Below, piece after piece: positions 34,340 to 43,109 of a stretch of DNA of 64,000 nt; within the stretch, counting starts at the first letter, position 1, and each line of letters begins with the position of its first letter. The stretch is taken from NCBI GenBank assembly GCA_023476565.1, contig JAMCVZ010000041.1, positions 1 to 64,000 on the forward strand. Reading direction: 5' to 3'. A model generated the notes under the pieces. It made no database searches. It worked only from the letters and a program-made list of their open reading frames with translations, and was not told the DNA's origin. Both the position numbers and the translations under genes were made by a program. This DNA comes from Nitrospirota bacterium. GTDB taxonomy: Bacteria; Nitrospirota; Thermodesulfovibrionia; Thermodesulfovibrionales; Dissulfurispiraceae.

Positions 34340-34624
34340 ATGAAACCCTGGATACATCCTGGTGGAAAACTTATAGAGCTTGGTCCATCTGCACTAACTG
34401 ATGAAGAGCTTCTTGCTATTTTAATTGGCTCAGGATACAAAGGCAGATCAGCAGAAGCTATTGCAAAAGAATTGTTGGATAATTATTATTCCATCGCGGG
34501 GCTTATGGGCAAGAAACTTACAGATATTGCAAAGATCAAGGGACTGAAAGATGTAAAGGTCGTTAGAATAGCTGCTGCATTTGAAATTGCAAGGAGAGTG
34601 GTTAAAACGCTTGAAAAAGAATAG
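34340..34624 (+). CDS. RadC N-terminal-domain-only protein
   Basis: About 94 residues matching only the helical N-terminal domain of RadC/UPF0758 proteins: GPSALTDEELLAILIGSGYKG and LMGKKLTDIAKIKGLKDVKVVRI. The C-terminal JAB metalloprotease domain of full RadC is missing, and the gene stops cleanly at TAG. Free RadC N-terminal domains occur next to DNA-modification genes. The DNA methyltransferase follows almost at once. GGGAGG lies 14 bases before the ATG, so a TTG start at 34319 remains possible. Base composition is A+T-rich, unlike the genes to the left. Confidence 0.75.
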   Translation: MKPWIHPGGKLIELGPSALTDEELLAILIGSGYKGRSAEAIAKELLDNYYSIAGLMGKKLTDIAKIKGLKDVKVVRIAAAFEIARRVVKTLEKE

Positions 34625-34646
34625 ATTGAAAAAAAGCGGGAGAGAA

Positions 34647-37163
34647 GTGTCTGTATCCAAAATCGACAGACCAAAAATTGAACACCTCAACCGCCAAATC
34701 CCGCCTTTCGCACACACGTCAATGTATTTATGGCACAAATACTGGTCCAGAAAAACCTGGAATGTTGTTTCTGAATTCATAAAAACATATTGTCCTGAAG
34801 GCGGCATTGTCTTTGACCCATTTGCAGGAAGCGGAATCACTGCTATGGAAGCTTTGAAAAATGGAAGAAGAACTATTGTCTGTGACCTTAACCCAATAGC
34901 AACTGAGATTATCCGTTCAACGATAAAGCCTCTGAATCAAATTGCATTACAGGAGGCATTTGAGCGAGTTGAAAAGAAAGTTAGGGGGAAGATTGGAAGC
35001 CTTTATCTGACAAAGTGCAGAAGTTGCGGCAATGATGTTGTTTTTGACTGTGCCGTTTGGGAGGGATATAAATGCACGGAGATTCGCTATCAGTCATGCC
35101 AACAATGTGGAGACAGGCAAGAAAAAGATTGCAAATTGACAAAGCTTGATAAAGACCTGCTAAAGGGAATCGAGACAAAGAAAATTAAGGAATGGTATCC
35201 AAAGAATAAATTCTATTATCCTGACGGGAGGCCGTTTATAAAAAAGGAAAAATATGAATCAGTAGATGAGCTTTTTACAAAACGGAACCTGCAAGCCCTT
35301 GCCTGGCTCATGGAGGCGATCGAAGAAGAGTCAGACAAGAGTTTGAAGGATTTTTTAAAAATCGCCTTTTCCTCGATGGTTCACCTATGTAGCCGAATGA
35401 TTGCAATCAGCAACCCGTCAGAAACAAGTCATCATACTGCATTTTCTTCAACCGGCTGGACACAACACAGTTATTGGTATGCTCCAAGTTTTATGGAACA
35501 AAACGTCTGGAATAAATTTGACGGCGCTGTTAACGGACATCAGGGACTTATGAAGGCAAAAGCGGAATCCAACAAATATTTTAAGGATATCAGATTTGCT
35601 CCTTCGCTTGAGCAGTTCATTTCCGGGAAGGGTGACGTTTATATTTACAACGGTTCCTGCCTTGATCTGATGAAGAAAATGTCGGAAGGAGTAGTTGATT
35701 ACATATTTACAGATCCGCCTTATGATGCCTCGATTCAATATGGAGAATTATCTTATATGTGGGTCTCATGGCTAAAAAAGAACGGAGATTATATAAAGGA
35801 TATAGTCTCGAATGAGATTATTAGAAACGAACGACAACGGAAAGACTTTACCGTTTATCATTCGCTTCTATCATCAAGCTTTCAAAATATGTTTAAGGTT
35901 TTAAAGCCCGAACATTATCTTACCCTGACATTTCACAATCCAACGTTTAAAGTTCGTAATGCGACAATACGAGCTGGAGTCTTTGCAGGGTTTGAATTTC
36001 AAAAAATACACCATCAGCCCCTTGGACAGGTTTCTGCCAAGGCGATGATGCAGCCTTTTGGTTCAGCTCAAGGGGATTTTTATTTGAGATTTAAGAAACC
36101 CCCTGTGAATATAACCTCACTAAAACCGGAAGAAATTGACGACTTGCGGTTCGAAAACATTGTGGTGGAGTCAACTATTGCATTGTTGGCTGAAAGGGCT
36201 GAAGAGACTCCGTACACAATCATAATAAACTATATTGACCCTGTACTGGCAAAACATGGCTATTTTGCAAGCCTTCAGACCGGCCTTGATATAAGCACAG
36301 TTTTGAAAAAGCATCTTAACAAGGAATTTATACTTGTTTCCAGAAAAGTAGGTAATACAGAAGGCAAGTTATGGTGGTTTAGAGATTTATCTATTGTCCC
36401 CCATTTGAATGAAATTCCATTGACTGAAAGAGTGGAACAGACTGTATATAGGAAATTGTATCAGAAAGGTAAAGTTACTTTTACGGAAGTTTGGGATGCT
36501 GTCAGCACTGAATTTCCCAATTCTCTTACATCAGACAGCACCGGCATTAAGGATGCCTTAAGGATATATGCCCGTGAGGTATCAGGCGGATATTGGATGC
36601 TGAAGGAAGAGATAAAGCAAAGGGAAAACCAACACAGTGAAATGATTGCAACCTTAGCCTTAATCGGCAAGAAACAAGGTTATGATATCTGGATCGGCAA
36701 CCGGGAACAACGGGATCGAGACAGCAGCCTTGAAGCTAAGAGGTTATCGGAATATATGACCGTTAAACGATTAAAGGTTAGTAATGCAACAAACCTGGAA
36801 AAAGTTGAAGATATGGATATCCTCTGGATAAGAGGCTGTGAAATAGCAGCGGCTTTTGAAGTCGAATCCACAACTGAAATGACGAGTGCCTTGATGAGAG
36901 GGTCAAATGTCGATAAAGCAGTGGATAAATTTATGATACTGCCAGAGGAGAGAGAAGCACAATTCAAGAGCAAAATGACATCACCTCTCTTTAGCAATCA
37001 TTTTGAAAATGAGAACTGGAAAATCATCTTTTTTGACGCTTTGCGGGCGGCCTACGCTAAGGAGAAAACCGATTTAGATATCTATTCTATCGTAAACCTT
37101 AAAAAAGTTAGTGCCGGAGTCTCAGCTAAAGAGGCAAAGAAAGAGCAGGGTAGACTGTTTTGA
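34647..37163 (+). CDS. Large DNA methyltransferase with zinc-ribbon insert and possible C-terminal nuclease domain
   Basis: An 838-residue protein from GTG 34647 (GGGAGAGAA upstream); TTG codons at 34611 and 34626 are alternatives. Motif I is VFDPFAGSG near residue 55 and catalytic motif IV is DPPYDA near residue 361, the order of beta-class methyltransferases. Between them is a zinc-ribbon-like set (CRSCG, CTEIRYQSCQQCG). The last third contains YDIWIGNRE, WIRGCEIAAAFEVESTTEM, whose FEVE resembles a PD-(D/E)xK core. A single-chain modification-restriction enzyme is possible. The region is A+T-rich, suggesting transfer. Confidence 0.8.
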   Translation: MSVSKIDRPKIEHLNRQIPPFAHTSMYLWHKYWSRKTWNVVSEFIKTYCPEGGIVFDPFAGSGITAMEALKNGRRTIVCDLNPIATEIIRSTIKPLNQIALQEAFERVEKKVRGKIGSLYLTKCRSCGNDVVFDCAVWEGYKCTEIRYQSCQQCGDRQEKDCKLTKLDKDLLKGIETKKIKEWYPKNKFYYPDGRPFIKKEKYESVDELFTKRNLQALAWLMEAIEEESDKSLKDFLKIAFSSMVHLCSRMIAISNPSETSHHTAFSSTGWTQHSYWYAPSFMEQNVWNKFDGAVNGHQGLMKAKAESNKYFKDIRFAPSLEQFISGKGDVYIYNGSCLDLMKKMSEGVVDYIFTDPPYDASIQYGELSYMWVSWLKKNGDYIKDIVSNEIIRNERQRKDFTVYHSLLSSSFQNMFKVLKPEHYLTLTFHNPTFKVRNATIRAGVFAGFEFQKIHHQPLGQVSAKAMMQPFGSAQGDFYLRFKKPPVNITSLKPEEIDDLRFENIVVESTIALLAERAEETPYTIIINYIDPVLAKHGYFASLQTGLDISTVLKKHLNKEFILVSRKVGNTEGKLWWFRDLSIVPHLNEIPLTERVEQTVYRKLYQKGKVTFTEVWDAVSTEFPNSLTSDSTGIKDALRIYAREVSGGYWMLKEEIKQRENQHSEMIATLALIGKKQGYDIWIGNREQRDRDSSLEAKRLSEYMTVKRLKVSNATNLEKVEDMDILWIRGCEIAAAFEVESTTEMTSALMRGSNVDKAVDKFMILPEEREAQFKSKMTSPLFSNHFENENWKIIFFDALRAAYAKEKTDLDIYSIVNLKKVSAGVSAKEAKKEQGRLF

Positions 37164-37191
37164 TAAAAGGAAAGCTGGTAAATCGGGCGTA

Positions 37192-37212
37192 AGCGCGAAG
37201 GCGCTTTGTTCC
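37192..37212 (+). terminator. Hairpin terminator candidate after the DNA methyltransferase gene
   Basis: AAGCGC-GAAG-GCGCTT is a perfect six-base-pair stem with a tetraloop, followed by TTGTTC. The stem is short and the T-tract is interrupted, so it is a weak candidate. Confidence 0.4.
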
Positions 37213-37281
37213 CGGCGACTGATCCATATCATGGATAGTTGTAAAGCAGCCCCGCCCCGGCAAGCCGGAAAATCCACCATG

Positions 37282-37295
37282 TGTAAAGTTTTACA
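37282..37295. promoter_or_regulatory. Palindrome upstream of the PEP-CTERM sigma-54 promoter
   Basis: TGTAAAGTTTTACA is a perfect 6-2-6 palindrome about 100 bases upstream of the sigma-54 site at 37383-37398, the usual position of an activator site. PEP-CTERM genes in other bacteria are controlled by the sigma-54 regulator PrsR. That regulator is not encoded here. Confidence 0.45.
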
Positions 37296-37382
37296 TAACA
37301 CTTCTGTCAGTATTCTTTACAAAAATAGTCTTTTAAAAGTAAATGTCGCCTGGGTTATCCAAAAAAACAAAGGGTTAATACC

Positions 37383-37398
37383 TGGCAAAAGACTTGCA
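37383..37398 (+). promoter_or_regulatory. Sigma-54 promoter of the PEP-CTERM gene
   Basis: TGGCAAAAGACTTGCA matches the -24 (TGGCA) and -12 (TTGCA) boxes with exact spacing. Transcription would start near 37410, leaving a 5' leader of about 37 bases before the AAGGGAGG-preceded ATG at 37447. Confidence 0.8.
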
Positions 37399-37446
37399 TT
37401 TATAAATCTTCAATAAACAAAGAACGTTAAAAGGGAGGTTAACAAC

Positions 37447-38169
37447 ATGAGAAACATGCTATTCAGGTTCTCTTTCGTTATCGGTATTGTGTTGGCTTTA
37501 CTTACCACGTCGGTTTTATTTGCAGAAACGGCCCGGGCTAACCTGATCACGAATGGAAACTTTACAGGCGCCCCGGTACAGGATTCGGATTTCTCCCCTT
37601 CGACAGGCCCCTTCGGCGTCTGGCTCGGCCAGTCAGCCAACTGGAATATCGTCAATGACGGCAACGGAATCGGGGGGAGCAATGATTACGCAAAACACTT
37701 CCAAAATACGGTAAGACTCTTCCAGGGGTTCAGCGTAAATCCGGGGAATATGCCAGCCGGCTCGGAATTGGCGCTCAACTTTAATTACATTTACGAAAGC
37801 GGCTTTACAGGTATCGACCAGAGCTCCATGCGCGTCCTGGGCTTAATGAAGAGTGACGGCATTATAAACAGGTTCCTGTTTCCCGGCGACGGGTTCCCTC
37901 CCGGAGACGTGCTTACCGAGGCGCACTTGACATCTCTACAAAGCAACTGGACCTCGTTCTCCAGGAGCTTCAACGTGCCGAAAGATTATGATGCCATTGC
38001 GGTGGTCTTTACTGCCGGGGCTTTCGGCTCAAATACGGCGGGCATACGAGGCTTAGACGATGTAAATCTCCATTCCGGCAATAACACTGTTCCCGAACCG
38101 TCCCTTCTCCTGCTTTTAGGCGCCGGCGCCGCCGGAACAGGTCTCTTGAGAAAGCGGTTCATAAGTTAG
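37447..38169 (+). CDS. PEP-CTERM sorting-domain surface protein
   Basis: A 240-residue exported protein. An N-terminal signal peptide (hydrophobic residues 8-27, ARAN cleavage region) leads to a beta-rich domain with NLITNGNF at its start, a frequent opening in PEP-CTERM proteins with a carbohydrate-binding-like fold. The C-terminus is the sorting tripartite signal VPEPSLLLLLGAGAAGTGLL followed by RKRF. Exosortase would cut and attach it to the exopolysaccharide or cell surface. No exosortase gene is in this window. Expression is probably sigma-54 dependent. Confidence 0.92.
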   Translation: MRNMLFRFSFVIGIVLALLTTSVLFAETARANLITNGNFTGAPVQDSDFSPSTGPFGVWLGQSANWNIVNDGNGIGGSNDYAKHFQNTVRLFQGFSVNPGNMPAGSELALNFNYIYESGFTGIDQSSMRVLGLMKSDGIINRFLFPGDGFPPGDVLTEAHLTSLQSNWTSFSRSFNVPKDYDAIAVVFTAGAFGSNTAGIRGLDDVNLHSGNNTVPEPSLLLLLGAGAAGTGLLRKRFIS

Positions 38170-38299
38170 TGTGGTGTTTCAGAAATACATGGAATAAGTC
38201 TGTCCTTCGGCAGCGAAGCGAAGAAGCTTGCCGTGAGATTGCTTCGGGAATCCTTCCCTCGCAATGACAGTATAGCAAGAACTTTTGAAACACCACACT
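38168..38299. repeat. 132-base inverted-repeat element at the PEP-CTERM stop codon
   Basis: The perfect 14-base arms AGTGTGGTGTTTCA (38168-38181) and TGAAACACCACACT (38286-38299) bound the element. The interior contains CGGCAGCGAAGCGAAGAAGC and GAGATTGCTTCGGGAATCC with TCGCAATGAC, the interspersed 'CATTGCGA...GAAGCAATCTC' type found in many genomes. It may be a small non-autonomous mobile element. It overlaps the stop codon of the PEP-CTERM gene. Confidence 0.75.
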
Positions 38300-38366
38300 T
38301 GCAGTTGCTTTTGGAAGGGCTGTTTCTGTGATGGCCGGCCGGAATGAATGCAGGGGATCTCTGCAT

Positions 38367-39596
38367 TCATTGTGAATTATTATTGCGGAAACTCTTTTCT
38401 CTTCTGATGAGATCGTTTTCCCTTACCCCTTGCGGGACCTGCATGACAACTACATCCTCGTTGCGTGCGGAAACGATACCGGCGCCGTCCTTGTCTTTCA
38501 TGGATTCAACCGTGAAGAGCTTTTCCTCAAGCCCCGGGGTGAGGTATTCCACGGACTCCCCCACATCGAGCCTGTTCCTCAAGCCCACCAGGGCCCCGCT
38601 GCCGTTCACCTCTATGACAACTCCCACAAGCTCATGGCTCATCCGGTAACTCTCTCCGTCGAAATTATAATCGCCGTCGGGCTGCTTCCCGAAGAACATG
38701 CCTGTCGTATACCCCCTGCTGCTGAACATCGAGAGCTCTTTAAGCCATCGTTTCTTCACCGTGAACCCGGCAGCGCCTGCTATCGAATCAACGGCCTCCC
38801 TGTATGTCTTGACAACACCGGCGACATAATTCATTCCTTTCATCCTGCCCTCGATTTTAAAGCCGTCTATCCCGGCCTCTGCAAGAAGGGGCAGGTGCGG
38901 CAGCATGCAGAGGTCTTTTGAACTCAGGATATACGTTCCCCTGTCATCTTCATATACGGGGAAGTATTCTCCCTTTCTTTTTTCTTCCATGAGGGTGTAA
39001 TTCCACCTGCACGAGTTGGCGCATTCGCCGGTATTGGCGCTCCTCGATGCAAGAAAGCTGCTTATATAGCACCTGCCCGAATAGGACAGGCAAAGCGAGC
39101 CGTGGACAAACACTTCGAGCTCAACAGCGGTCTTCCGGCGTATCTCTTTTATCTCGTCAAGCGACAATTCCCTCGCAAGCACAAGCCTCTTTGCCCCGAG
39201 CGATTCCCAGAACCGTGCGGCTTCGGCATTGGTAATGTTGGCCTGCGTGCTTATGTGAATATCTATTCCCGGGGCATTCTTCCTGAACAGGGAAAACAAT
39301 CCGGGATCCGACAGGATAACCGCATCAGGATTTATATCCCTGAGGAGCTCCATATGCCTTTCCAGTCCCGGAAGGTCCCTGTTATGCGGGAAGAGGTTCA
39401 CCGTAACATATGCTTTGGCTCCATGTTCACGTGCATACCGGACAGCCGCCCTCAACTCTTCGGAATTGAAATTCCCTGCCTTACCCCTCAGGCTGAACCT
39501 CGAATCCCCGAGATAAACGGCATCGGCCCCATAGTGTATCGCGGTCTTGAGTTTTTCAAAGTCGCCCGCAGGCGCCAGCAGTTCAGCCTTTTTCAT
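38367..39596 (-). CDS. U32-family peptidase-like tRNA hydroxylation protein (TrhP/YegQ type)
   Basis: A 409-residue U32 protein: ELLAPAGDFEKLKTAIHYGADAVYLG, then EVFVHGSLCLSYSGRCYISSF with the signature cysteines, and ANSCRWNY. U32 members such as TrhP take part in prephenate-dependent 5-hydroxyuridine formation in tRNA. Others act in ubiquinone synthesis. The Cys pattern would bind a 4Fe-4S cluster. It starts at MKKAELLAPAG and ends 197 bases after the PEP-CTERM gene on the opposite strand. The exact reaction is not proven by sequence. Confidence 0.87.
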   Translation of the reverse strand: MKKAELLAPAGDFEKLKTAIHYGADAVYLGDSRFSLRGKAGNFNSEELRAAVRYAREHGAKAYVTVNLFPHNRDLPGLERHMELLRDINPDAVILSDPGLFSLFRKNAPGIDIHISTQANITNAEAARFWESLGAKRLVLARELSLDEIKEIRRKTAVELEVFVHGSLCLSYSGRCYISSFLASRSANTGECANSCRWNYTLMEEKRKGEYFPVYEDDRGTYILSSKDLCMLPHLPLLAEAGIDGFKIEGRMKGMNYVAGVVKTYREAVDSIAGAAGFTVKKRWLKELSMFSSRGYTTGMFFGKQPDGDYNFDGESYRMSHELVGVVIEVNGSGALVGLRNRLDVGESVEYLTPGLEEKLFTVESMKDKDGAGIVSARNEDVVVMQVPQGVRENDLIRREKSFRNNNSQ

Positions 39597-39606
39597 CCTT
39601 CAACCC

Positions 39607-40083
39607 TCATCCTTCAACCTTTTCCCGCATCCTCTTCCTGCATGCTTTGATCGCTTCCCCGGCAAGCAGGTCGCACCGCTCATTCTCCGGATGGCCGTTA
39701 TGTCCTTTTATCCAGACCCATTCCATGTCGTGGGGCTGAGAGGCTTTAAGGAGCCTCTCCCAGAGGTCCCTGTTAAGCACATCCTTTTTCTGCGAATTCT
39801 TCCAGCCCTTTCTCATCCAGCTTTCAATCCACTCATTCATTCCTTTTACGATATAATTCGAATCAGTGGTAACCCTGACCCTGCAGGGCCTCTTGAGCTC
39901 CTCAAGGGCCGATATCACCCCGAGCAGCTCCATCCTGTTGTTTGTTGTGAGCTCCTCGCAGCCGGACAGCTCCTTTTCCTTTTCCCCTGCCTTCAGTATG
40001 GCCCCGTATCCTCCGACCCCGGGGTTCCCGCTGCATGCGCCGTCGGCATAAATCTCCACGAATGGCTTCTCGTCATGTTTCAT
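39607..40083 (-). CDS. rnhA: Ribonuclease HI
   Basis: The 158-residue protein is the usual length for bacterial RNase HI. It opens with [21 protein letters not shown] and carries [24 protein letters not shown] and [17 protein letters not shown]-type sequence, placing the catalytic Asp, Glu, Asp and Asp. It cuts RNA in RNA-DNA hybrids. It is ten bases upstream of the U32 gene, so the two are probably co-transcribed. Confidence 0.95.
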   Translation of the reverse strand: MKHDEKPFVEIYADGACSGNPGVGGYGAILKAGEKEKELSGCEELTTNNRMELLGVISALEELKRPCRVRVTTDSNYIVKGMNEWIESWMRKGWKNSQKKDVLNRDLWERLLKASQPHDMEWVWIKGHNGHPENERCDLLAGEAIKACRKRMREKVEG

Positions 40084-40135
40084 CAGATTTTTATAATACC
40101 TGTTTCAAGCCATTAATTTCCAAAACGCGCGCGAC

Positions 40136-40184
40136 GGGGACTGTCCCTATTTACGGACGGAGTCGTAGAATAGGGACTGTCCCC
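40136..40184. repeat. Palindromic repeat family B, copy 3
   Basis: GGGGACTGTCCCTATTTACG at 40136-40155 pairs with CGTAGAATAGGGACTGTCCC through 40183. It is the reverse complement of copy 2 (25210-25258) with a single visible mismatch. It lies between rnhA and the TPR lipoprotein gene, divergent genes. Confidence 0.85.
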
Positions 40185-40232
40185 TAAGGTTATGTTATTA
40201 TAATTGACTTTATCTATAGACCGGAGGAAAGC

Positions 40233-40760
40233 ATGAAAAAATTAATCATTGCCGCACTGCTGATCATAATAGCCGCCGGATGCCAGCAGAAACAGGAACC
40301 AAAAGGCCAGCCCCAGTTTCCCGGGCAGGGCCCTGCGGGCGCACCGCAACACGCACAAGAAATAGGAATGCTGCAGGAAGCGCTTAAGAAAAACCCCCAC
40401 GATGTCAAGACATGGATTCAACTCGGCAATATCATGATGGACACATCACGCTTTAAAGAGGCGGCAGACGCCTATGGAAACGCACTCTCCCTTGACCCTA
40501 AAAACGTGGATGTCCGTGTTGATTTGGGCACATGTTTGAGGAGTATGGGAAAGCCTGATTTGGCCGCTCAGGAATACAGAAAGGCCCTTGAAACAAACCC
40601 CAACCACGCTAACGCGCACAGGAACCTGGGGGTCGTCCTGGCTTTCGATTTCAAAGACAAGGCACGGGCGATCAAGGAATTCGATAAATATCTTGCCCTT
40701 GCTCCCAATGCGCCGGACGCCGGCCAGATAAAACAGATGGTAAGCGAACTGAAAAAGTAA
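40233..40760 (+). CDS. TPR-repeat lipoprotein
   Basis: A 175-residue protein. The lipoprotein signal is short and clear: MKKLIIAALLIIIAAGC, with Cys17 as the acylated residue. A Gln/Pro-rich linker follows, then about three tetratricopeptide repeats (HDVKTWIQLGNIMMDTSRFK, KNVDVRVDLGTCLRSMGKPD, NHANAHRNLGVVLAFDFKDK). TPRs mediate protein contacts, so it is probably an assembly or scaffolding lipoprotein of the envelope. GGAGGAAAGC precedes the ATG. Confidence 0.85.
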   Translation: MKKLIIAALLIIIAAGCQQKQEPKGQPQFPGQGPAGAPQHAQEIGMLQEALKKNPHDVKTWIQLGNIMMDTSRFKEAADAYGNALSLDPKNVDVRVDLGTCLRSMGKPDLAAQEYRKALETNPNHANAHRNLGVVLAFDFKDKARAIKEFDKYLALAPNAPDAGQIKQMVSELKK

Positions 40761-40783
40761 CAGGCCGGAGGTGGGTATGCCCC

Positions 40784-42760
40784 TTATTGGGACATGCCCG
40801 CAATCACCTTATACAGCGCCTTGCTCAATTCCTCGAGCCTATACGGCTTGGGGACGATTTCACTGAAACCGTAACTTCTGAAGTCGGCCATTACCGGATC
40901 ATTGGAATAACCGCTCGACACAATTGCCTTAATCCCTGGATCTATTTCAAGCAGCTTCCGGATGGCCGTCTTCCCTCCCATACCTCCGGGAACGGTCAGG
41001 TCCAGAATAACTGCATCAAAGGGCCGTCCTGAATCCCTGGCGCTTTCATATATCCTTATCGCTTCGGCCCCCTCCCTTGCAACCTCTACCTCATATCCGA
41101 TATGGCTCAGCATATCTCCGGCAAGGTTCCTTACCATTGCTTCATCATCCATGACCAGGACACGTCCTTTCCCTGCACGGGGCGCCTTTATCTCTTCTTT
41201 TACTCCTATTTCCTCCTGGGACGCGGGCAGATAAACATGGAACGTTGCCCCTGCGCCCAATGCTGATTCTACGGTGATGCATCCGTTATGCTTTCTGATT
41301 ATGGAATATGCAGCAGCGAGCCCGAGACCGTTGCCCTTCTGTTTGGTCGTAAAATAGGGATCGAATATCTTCCGGAGATGTTCTTTAGGTATCCCGGTCC
41401 CCTCGTCCTCAACGGTTATCCTGACATAATTGCCGGTTTCCAGGGACAGCATATTTTCCGTGTCGACAGATACATTTCTGCAGTATGCCCTGACTATCCC
41501 GCCTTCGGGCATCGCCTGTTCCGCATTGAGGACCAGATTATTGATTACCTGACTTATCTGCCCCTCGTCGACCTCGACAGGTCTGAGGTCATTATCAAGG
41601 TAAATTTCGCCCTTCACACTGGACCCGCTCAGGGTAAAGCCGATGGATTCCTTCACGAGCTCCGCAATGGATGCCGTCTTCTTGACCGGCTCCCCGCCCT
41701 TGGAAAACGTGAGCAGTTGCTGGGTCAAGTCCTTTGCGCGCAGCGAGGCATTTTCAGCCTCGTCAAGCCTTTCGAAAAACCTGTCTCCGGGGTTGGCGTG
41801 CAGTTTGGCCATGGCTATATTGCCGAAGATGGCGGTCAGCAGGTTATTGAAGTCATGGGCTATGCCCCCGGCGAGAAGACTGATCGATTCGAGTTTCTGG
41901 ACTTTTAAAAGCTCTTCCTCCATTTTTCTGCGGTCCGTAATATCTCTCGCAATTGTTTTAGTCCCTATAAATTCCCCGTTCTCATCAAATTCATTAAAGA
42001 CATTAAGGCTGACCGGAAGTACGGCGCCGTCCTTTTTAATAAACTCCCGCTCCAGGATCAATTGAGACCTCTCCCTGTTCAATCTGGGGAAGTTCTTCTT
42101 AAAGAGCCTTTTTGATTCTTCAGTTACGAAGTCGGTAAAGGGCCTGCCTATAAGCTCTTCCTTTTTATAGCCGAGGGTCCTTGCTTCGGTCTCGTTGCAG
42201 TCGATTATTATCCCGTTCCTGTCGAGAGAATGGTACATATCGGGGGCATTGTCATACAGATCACGATACTTCTTTTCCGATACCCTGAGCGCATCCTCTG
42301 CGCGTTTGAGCCTGGTAATATCTATTATCATCCCTGAGATGATATCGTCCTCCAAGGTCGCACTCAAAAGAATATTTTTGAGGCCCCCCGTTTTTGTATA
42401 CAATTCCATTTCGAAATTGTCGACTTTGCCTGTTTCCCTCAGGTTGCTGATCAGAGCCTCTCTGTCGCCCGGGCCCTTATAAATGGCAAGGACGTTATGT
42501 GCTTTCATCTCCTCAGGCGAATCATATTCGAACATCTTCGAAAGCGCCCCATTCACGTAAAGGATTTCCCCCGCGAGATTGGTTTTGAATATCCCCGCAA
42601 GGGCGTTGTCCACGAGGGTCCGGTATTTTCTCTCGGAGTTCTTTACGGCGCTTTCGGCGCTCTTGCCTTCTGCGATGTTTTCTCCTGATTTTCCTTTATC
42701 TTCCATTTTTATGTGTTCCGGATAACGGCGGTCTGATATATCAGGTGCGGTTTTTTCCAT
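40784..42760 (-). CDS. Hybrid sensor histidine kinase with PAS domains and C-terminal receiver
   Basis: A 658-residue soluble kinase. Two PAS domains (about residues 45-155 and 165-280) precede a HisKA domain whose phospho-His is in LAGGIAHDFNNLLT. An HATPase domain (EDEGTGIPKEHLRKIFDPYF, GNGLGLAAAYSI) and a receiver (VLVMDDEAMVR; acceptor in DAVILDLTVPGG) complete it. There is no transmembrane segment, so it senses an internal cue. ATG 42706 is a possible shorter start. It is convergent with the TPR lipoprotein gene and no partner regulator is adjacent. Confidence 0.92.
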   Translation of the reverse strand: MEKTAPDISDRRYPEHIKMEDKGKSGENIAEGKSAESAVKNSERKYRTLVDNALAGIFKTNLAGEILYVNGALSKMFEYDSPEEMKAHNVLAIYKGPGDREALISNLRETGKVDNFEMELYTKTGGLKNILLSATLEDDIISGMIIDITRLKRAEDALRVSEKKYRDLYDNAPDMYHSLDRNGIIIDCNETEARTLGYKKEELIGRPFTDFVTEESKRLFKKNFPRLNRERSQLILEREFIKKDGAVLPVSLNVFNEFDENGEFIGTKTIARDITDRRKMEEELLKVQKLESISLLAGGIAHDFNNLLTAIFGNIAMAKLHANPGDRFFERLDEAENASLRAKDLTQQLLTFSKGGEPVKKTASIAELVKESIGFTLSGSSVKGEIYLDNDLRPVEVDEGQISQVINNLVLNAEQAMPEGGIVRAYCRNVSVDTENMLSLETGNYVRITVEDEGTGIPKEHLRKIFDPYFTTKQKGNGLGLAAAYSIIRKHNGCITVESALGAGATFHVYLPASQEEIGVKEEIKAPRAGKGRVLVMDDEAMVRNLAGDMLSHIGYEVEVAREGAEAIRIYESARDSGRPFDAVILDLTVPGGMGGKTAIRKLLEIDPGIKAIVSSGYSNDPVMADFRSYGFSEIVPKPYRLEELSKALYKVIAGMSQ

Positions 42761-42902
42761 AACAAATCTATCACCAACATATTTCCATTGTCAAGCAAGA
42801 CAACAGGCATGCAGCAATTCTCATTATGAAGTGGGTGTTGAGTATTCCGGTCCGGTTGTTTTAAAATGCCTCTCGACCACATGAGAAAGAATTCCTGAGA
42901 AA

Positions 42903-43109
42903 ATGGAAGCCTATTTTAATTTACAACAGCTCGCCAAGTATTTACGGATAACCGAAAGCGCCGTAGAACACCTTCTGAAAAACAGCAAGATCCCGGCAGT
43001 CGAGACCCCGTCAAATGTGTATATATTCAAAAAGAGCGATATTGATGCGTGGGTGAAAGGCAGGAGAGGTAAAATTCAGGAGTTGCTGGAAAAAGATGAA
43101 ACGCTTTGA
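42903..43109 (+). CDS. Small helix-turn-helix (excisionase/MerR-like) DNA-binding protein
   Basis: A 68-residue protein: YFNLQQLAKYLRITESAVEHLLKNSKIPAVE...YIFKKSDIDAWVKGR. This is the winged-helix 'excisionase' domain also used as a small transcription factor. Its stop codon abuts the stop codon of the convergent kinase gene with no gap. No integrase is nearby, so a regulatory role is more likely than excision. Confidence 0.8.
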   Translation: MEAYFNLQQLAKYLRITESAVEHLLKNSKIPAVETPSNVYIFKKSDIDAWVKGRRGKIQELLEKDETL

